A stretch of 64,000 bases of DNA from CAWGOF01 sp963824225. GTDB lineage: Bacteria > Acidobacteriota > Polarisedimenticolia > Polarisedimenticolales > Polarisedimenticolaceae. The stretch covers positions 744,001 through 808,000 of the forward strand of contig CAWGOF010000002.1 of assembly GCA_963824225.1 (NCBI GenBank), given 5' to 3'. Both the position numbers and the translations under genes were made by a program. Below, in pieces: positions 59,354 through 64,000 of this stretch. Below the pieces are notes generated by a model. That model did not search any database and was not told the DNA's origin. It saw nothing but the letters and a program-made list of their open reading frames with translations. How positions within the stretch are numbered: the stretch's first letter is position 1; each line of letters opens with the position of its first letter.

Positions 59354-60531
59354 GGTCGGCCCTCCGAGCTCGCGGCCGTTGCTCGTGGCGGGGCCGCGGC
59401 CAGCGCCTCGACCACGGCCTCGTGGTTCCAGTCCGCGAGGTAGATCTGCCCCTTCTCCTGTCCATGCCGCGTCGAAGTCCAAGCGATCCGCTTGCCGTCG
59501 GGCGACGGGACGGGGAGACCGTCGAACCCGGCCGAGTACGTGATGCGCACGGGCTCCTTCTTTCCTTCGACGTCGACGACGAACAGCTCGAAGTTCTCGA
59601 ACCCCAGCTTGTTCGACGTGAACACGATGTAACCGCCCGACGGATCGGCGTACGGCGCCCAGCTCATCGAGCGGAAATCGGTGACCCGCCGCGCGCCCGA
59701 GCCGTCGGCGCTCGCGGTCCACACATCGGCGACGAGACCGCTCTCCTCGAACCGACGCCACAGGATCCGTTTGCCGTCGGGCAGGAAGAACGGCCCGCCG
59801 TCGTATCCCGGCGTCTGCGTGAGACGTCGCAGGTCGGTTCCGTCGGCCCGCATGGTGTACAGGTCGGCGAAGTACGCCGGGTCGGTGTCGAGCCGTCGTG
59901 CGTCCTCGCCCTCGAGCTTGTGCGTGTAGGCCTCGCGATTCGAGGCGAACACGATCGTCGTCCCGTCGGGAGAGTAGCTGGCCTCGGCATCGTAGCCGAG
60001 CACTTCGGTCAGGCGGACCGGCGCCACGATCCCCGGCCGCACGACGTAGATCTCCATCTCCGGGTCGTAGTCCCACCCATAACGGCGCTCTTTCCCCGCC
60101 GTACGCGACTCCAGCTCGGCGCGCTGCGCATCCCGGCTCCGCGGATCGTGGTGCGTAGAAGAAAAAAGGATCTCGTCCGTCCCGGGGCGAAAGAACGCGC
60201 AGGTCGTCTTGCCCCACCCGGGCGAGACGCGCGTCGTGTCCCCGGTCGTGAAGTCGAGCTGGTAGATCTGGAAGAACGGGTTCCGCGGCTCGCGCTCGCT
60301 CTGGAACACGAGCTTCCGGCCGTCGGGGGAAAAATAGCCCTCTCCGGCCCGCCGACCCTCGAACGTCAGCTGGCGTACACGCCCGAGAAACCGCCGCTCT
60401 TCGGCCCCGGCCCCGGCGCCGGGCGCCGCGGCGTCGGGCGCGGGGGTCGGCGACTGCGCCGCTGCCGGTCCGACGAGGACGACCGCCAGGACCACCCGTT
60501 GCAGAAAAAAGCTCGGTGCTCTCGCGCTCAC
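59350..60531 (-). CDS. TolB-like beta-propeller protein (PD40 repeats), secreted
   Basis: 393 residues from GTG at 60531, chosen for GGAGGG at about 60537-60542 and a proper signal peptide (FFLQRVVLAVVLVGPAAAQS). An Ala/Pro linker leads to about six PD40 blades, each with an x-SPDG-x motif: GYFSPDGRKLVFQSE, ASYSPDGTTIVFAS, VPSPDGKRIAWTS. TolB-type propellers bind proteins or peptides in the periplasm and often accompany peptidases. Its stop overlaps the M28 gene start. It is divergent from the phosphoesterase gene. Confidence 0.85.
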   Translation of the reverse strand: MSARAPSFFLQRVVLAVVLVGPAAAQSPTPAPDAAAPGAGAGAEERRFLGRVRQLTFEGRRAGEGYFSPDGRKLVFQSEREPRNPFFQIYQLDFTTGDTTRVSPGWGKTTCAFFRPGTDEILFSSTHHDPRSRDAQRAELESRTAGKERRYGWDYDPEMEIYVVRPGIVAPVRLTEVLGYDAEASYSPDGTTIVFASNREAYTHKLEGEDARRLDTDPAYFADLYTMRADGTDLRRLTQTPGYDGGPFFLPDGKRILWRRFEESGLVADVWTASADGSGARRVTDFRSMSWAPYADPSGGYIVFTSNKLGFENFELFVVDVEGKKEPVRITYSAGFDGLPVPSPDGKRIAWTSTRHGQEKGQIYLADWNHEAVVEALAAAPPRATAASSEGRP

Positions 60532-60665
60532 GCGCCCTCCAGCGGCCGCATATATGACACAGCCCGGTGGCATCCGCGAGCACGCACACGCACGGAATTC
60601 GTGAATCTTCCTGGCCACCTGGCGTTCCAAACACGTGTATATAGAACCAGAGTTCGAGGGGGGTC

Positions 60666-63600
60666 ATGGGCTCAGCCCGCAGTCTAGACACCCACCGCTC
60701 GCGCGGTGCGCGGGAGGACGTGTTGCGTATCGCCCTCGCCGTGCTTGCGCTCGGACTGACGTCCCACGCGTCGGCCGAGTCCGTGCTGGTCGGGCCGAGC
60801 TCCGTCCCGCGATACCGCGCGAACGCGGCCGATCCGGGCATCGGCACGGCGTGGACCGCGGAGAGCTACGACGATGGCCCCTGGAGCTCGGGCTCGTACG
60901 GCATCGGCTTCGATACCGGCGGACAGGCATCGGGCCTCCTCGGCACGGTCGTCCCGACGAGCTCGCTGTCGGTCTACACGCGCGTCCCGTTCACCGTGGC
61001 CAGCGCGTCGTCGATTCAGACCTTGTTCCTGGGGATCGACTACGACGACGGCGTGGTCGCGTGGATCAACGGCGTCGAGGTGCTGCGGCGGAACATGCCC
61101 ACGGGCACCGTGAGCTGGAACTCCGTGGCGACCGAGCACGAATCGAGCAACGGCACGACGCCGAGCTACGAGTTCTACGACATCTCGACGATCGGCAAGC
61201 CCGCGCTGCACGACGGCGCGAACGTCCTGGCGATCGGCGTGTGGAACAGCGGCCCGACGTCCACCGATCTCGTGCTCGTGCCGAAGCTCGTATCCGATCC
61301 GACACTCTCGATCGTTCGCGGCCCGTACCTGCAGCTCGGCGCGCCGGACAGCGTGGTCGTGCGTTGGCGCACGAACGTTCCGACAGCCAGTCGCGTGCAG
61401 TACGGCGCCACGCCCAGCACGCTGACGCAATCGACGACCGACGCCGCGACCACGACCGAGCACATCGTGACGCTGACCGGGCTGTCGCCGAGCACGCGGT
61501 ACTACTACTCGGTCGGGACGCCGACGACCGTGCTGGCCGGCGGGAGTCCATCGCAGTTCGTCGTCACGCCACCGACCATCGGGACGAAGCAGCCGACACG
61601 CGCCTGGATCCTCGGCGACTCGGGAACCGGCGACGCGAACGCGGAGGCCGTGCGCGACGCGTACTACGCGTATGTCGGCACGCAGAGCACCGACCTGTGG
61701 CTGATGCTCGGCGACAACGCCTACCCCGACGGCACCGACTCGGACTATCAGCACGGCCTGTTCGACATCTACCCGGACATGCTGCGCAAGGCGGTGCTGT
61801 GGCCGGCGCTCGGCAACCACGACGCCATCAGCGCGGAGTCGTTGACGCAGTCCGGGCCGTACTTCGAGGCGTTCACGCTGCCGAGCCAGGCGGAAGCCGG
61901 CGGCATCGCCTCGGGGACCGAGGCGTACTACTCGTTCGACCACGGGAACATCCACTTCGTGGTCCTCGATTCTCAGGAGAGCGATCGGACGCCCGGCGGT
62001 CCGATGCTCACGTGGCTCGCGGCGGACCTGTCGGCGACCGACCAGGACTGGATCGTCGCGTTCTGGCACCACCCGCCGTACAGCAAGGGGATCCACGACT
62101 CGGACGATCCGGTCGACAACCTCGAGCTGGTCGAGATGCGGCAGAACGTCGTTCCGATCCTCGACGCCTACGGCGTCGACTTGACGTTCACCGGTCACAG
62201 CCACGACTACGAGCGGTCGTATCTGATCGAGGGCCACTACGGCAGCTCGAGCACGCTCGTCCCGTCGATGAAGGTCGACCCCGGCGACGGCCGCGAGACC
62301 GGGACCGGCCCGTACCTCAAGTCGATGCTCGCTCCCGTCCCGCACAGCGGGATCGTGCACACCGTGGCCGGAAGCGCGGGCCAGACCACGGGGGGCAGCC
62401 TGGACCACCCGGCGATGGTCGTGTCGTTCGACATGCTCGGATCGGTCGTGCTCGACGTCGACGGCCGGCGGCTCGATGCACGGTTCCTCGACAGCACGGG
62501 CACGGTGCGCGATCAGTTCACGATCATCAAGGGCCCGGACTGCCCCGACGACCAGGACGAAGACGGCTTGTGCGCCAGCGAGGACAACTGCCCCGACGAC
62601 TTCAACCCGGGCCAGGAGAACGGCGACGGGGACGCGCTGGGCGACGTGTGCGACCCGTGCCCCTCGACGCCGGTCGACGCCGACGGCGACGGCTGGTGCC
62701 TGAACACTGACTGCGACGACACGCGCGCGAGCTGCACCGACGACTGCACGACGAACGTCGACGCCGACGCGCTCCCCGACTGCGCCGACACGTGCATCGA
62801 CCGCGACGGCGATGGCTACGGCACGGCCGGCGGCGCGGGCAACACGTGCAACGCGCCGGACTGCAACGACCAGCTCCCGCTGTGTCGGATCGACTGCACG
62901 GACGCCGACGCCGACGGCTGGTGCGCCGATGCCGACAACTGTCCGCAGGTGTCCAACCCGGCGCAGGAGAATCGCGACGGCGATCCGTTCGGCGACGTGT
63001 GCGACACGTGCGACGCCGACCCGCGCAACGATTTCGACGACGACGGGTGGTGCGACAACTTCGACAACTGCCCGGACGACGCCAACGCGAACCAGGCGGA
63101 CGCTGACTCGGACTCGTTCGGCGACGTGTGCGACTGCGCCCCGAACCACGGCGGCGTGTCGCGATCGCCGGCGATCGTCAACTGGTCGCTGCGGCTGAGC
63201 AAGATCGGCCCGACGCGCCTGCGCTGGGACCGTGGCTGGCAGGCCCACAGCTTCAACGTGTACCGCGGTCTGCGGACGGCGGGGACGGCGCTTTCGCTGT
63301 CGACGCTCACGTGCTTCCGCGCCGACGATGCGGCATCCGAGGCGTTCGACTCGGCCAACCCGGCGGCGGGCGCGATGTTCTTCTACCTCATCACGTCGCT
63401 GAACCAGTGCGACGAGAGCTCGGCAGGACAGACGAGCGCGGGTGCCGAGCGCGTGATCCCGAACCATTGCCCGGTGGTCGGCGACGACGACGACTTCGAC
63501 GGGGTGCCAAACATTCGCGACAACTGCTCGCTGCACTCGAACTCGACGCTCGCGGACCTGGATCACGACTTCGTCGGCAACGCCTGCGACAACTGCTTCG

Positions 63601-64000
63601 CGGTGTCGAACCCGCCGCCGCAGCCGGACGCCGACAACGACGGCCTGGGCGACGCGTGCGAGGGGCCGGACATCGACACCGACGGCGTGCCGGACACGAT
63701 CGACAACTGTCCGTCGTCGACCAACTCGAGCCAGCTCGACACCGATCACGACGCCCAGGGCAACGTGTGCGACGCGGACGACGACGACGACGGCGTCAAC
63801 GACGTCGCGGACACGGCCCCGCTCGACCGGTTCGTGTGTGGCGACGTGGACGGCGACGATTGCGAGGACTGCACGAGCGGACAGTCGGCGCTGTCGGACG
63901 ACGGACCCGACGTCGACACCGACGGCGCGTGCGACGCCGGAGACAACTGCCTCAGCGTCCCGAACCCGCAGCAGGCGGACGCCGACCTCGACGGGAGCGG
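60666..64000 (+). CDS. Secreted calcineurin-like phosphoesterase with thrombospondin type-3 repeats (3' end outside window)
   Basis: Open to the right edge (over 1110 residues seen). ATG at 60666 or GTG/TTG at 60720/60723 would each give a signal peptide (RIALAVLALGLTSHASA). After a jelly-roll-like domain (DDGVVAWINGVEVLRRN) and a fibronectin-type domain (RGPYLQLGAPDSVVVRWRTN), as in purple acid phosphatases, comes the metallophosphoesterase core: LGDSGTGDAN, LGDNAYPDG, LGNHDA, FWHHPPYS and GHSHDYERS, all metal ligands present. From ~residue 620 the chain is Asp/Cys-rich calcium-binding repeats (DADGDGWC, DNCPDD), interrupted by a beta module. Likely an exported phosphatase or nuclease. Confidence 0.88.
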   Translation, partial: MGSARSLDTHRSRGAREDVLRIALAVLALGLTSHASAESVLVGPSSVPRYRANAADPGIGTAWTAESYDDGPWSSGSYGIGFDTGGQASGLLGTVVPTSSLSVYTRVPFTVASASSIQTLFLGIDYDDGVVAWINGVEVLRRNMPTGTVSWNSVATEHESSNGTTPSYEFYDISTIGKPALHDGANVLAIGVWNSGPTSTDLVLVPKLVSDPTLSIVRGPYLQLGAPDSVVVRWRTNVPTASRVQYGATPSTLTQSTTDAATTTEHIVTLTGLSPSTRYYYSVGTPTTVLAGGSPSQFVVTPPTIGTKQPTRAWILGDSGTGDANAEAVRDAYYAYVGTQSTDLWLMLGDNAYPDGTDSDYQHGLFDIYPDMLRKAVLWPALGNHDAISAESLTQSGPYFEAFTLPSQAEAGGIASGTEAYYSFDHGNIHFVVLDSQESDRTPGGPMLTWLAADLSATDQDWIVAFWHHPPYSKGIHDSDDPVDNLELVEMRQNVVPILDAYGVDLTFTGHSHDYERSYLIEGHYGSSSTLVPSMKVDPGDGRETGTGPYLKSMLAPVPHSGIVHTVAGSAGQTTGGSLDHPAMVVSFDMLGSVVLDVDGRRLDARFLDSTGTVRDQFTIIKGPDCPDDQDEDGLCASEDNCPDDFNPGQENGDGDALGDVCDPCPSTPVDADGDGWCLNTDCDDTRASCTDDCTTNVDADALPDCADTCIDRDGDGYGTAGGAGNTCNAPDCNDQLPLCRIDCTDADADGWCADADNCPQVSNPAQENRDGDPFGDVCDTCDADPRNDFDDDGWCDNFDNCPDDANANQADADSDSFGDVCDCAPNHGGVSRSPAIVNWSLRLSKIGPTRLRWDRGWQAHSFNVYRGLRTAGTALSLSTLTCFRADDAASEAFDSANPAAGAMFFYLITSLNQCDESSAGQTSAGAERVIPNHCPVVGDDDDFDGVPNIRDNCSLHSNSTLADLDHDFVGNACDNCFAVSNPPPQPDADNDGLGDACEGPDIDTDGVPDTIDNCPSSTNSSQLDTDHDAQGNVCDADDDDDGVNDVADTAPLDRFVCGDVDGDDCEDCTSGQSALSDDGPDVDTDGACDAGDNCLSVPNPQQADADLDGS

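Overview
This is a gene-dense chromosomal window of very high G+C content (wobble positions almost always G or C) from a Gram-negative bacterium. I see about 46 protein genes, one tRNA, one complete insertion sequence and one REP-type transposon. No gene-free stretch exceeds about 160 bp. Evidence for an outer membrane is a beta-barrel protein, an OmpA-type lipoprotein and several large secreted proteins. Menaquinone is made by the futalosine route (mqnC). The citrate synthase is of the mitochondrial-like type. Acidobacteriota, or a Myxococcota- or Eisenbacteria-like lineage, would fit, but nothing here fixes the phylum.

Layout. 0-5.3 kb: end of mqnC, then a minus-strand operon of beta-barrel, FecR-domain and CHASE2-PAS-GGDEF-EAL proteins (envelope sensing and cyclic-di-GMP). 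5.4-16.3 kb: crotonase, secreted protein, dinB, a RAYT transposon, glycerophosphodiesterase, FGGY kinase, esterase, molybdopterin oxidoreductase, glgC and an archaemetzincin-like protein that has lost its active site. 16.3-28.7 kb: a 1582-residue acyl-CoA synthetase/GNAT fusion, three small conserved proteins, a secreted M36-like protease, a small membrane protein and citrate synthase. 28.7-33.8 kb: uvrA (two frameshifts), a secreted protein, folD and coaE. 33.85-35.4 kb: an IS1182-type element. 35.4-39.3 kb: minus-strand operon folK-dNK-panB-panC-DUF3616 (folate, nucleotide and pantothenate supply). 39.4-43.4 kb: TPR protein, glmU and glmS (UDP-GlcNAc synthesis).

43.4-52.9 kb: spermidine-synthase-like membrane protein, UvrD/PcrA helicase, galE, OmpA lipoprotein, VWA protein, BtuF-like protein and a UPF0173 hydrolase. 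52.9-56 kb: minus-strand haem operon of zinc-ribbon protein, hemB, SprT-like protein and hemL. After this come tRNA-Met(CAU), an aminotransferase, a secreted M28 peptidase with its TolB-like beta-propeller partner, and a divergent secreted phosphoesterase with thrombospondin type-3 repeats that runs off the window.

The strongest anomaly is a set of single-base frameshifts in otherwise intact housekeeping genes. They are dense at 36.7-43.0 kb and 53.4-55.6 kb, with two more in uvrA. Nearly all are +1 and produce an extra GC or CG dinucleotide at a codon junction. Sequence error is the likeliest cause, but the regularity is worth checking. Other notable items: a RAYT transposon whose inverted ends now code for the C-terminus of DinB and the N-terminus of its neighbour; a pseudo-archaemetzincin; the synthetase/GNAT fusion; and -10 boxes so close to start codons that leaderless transcription is likely.
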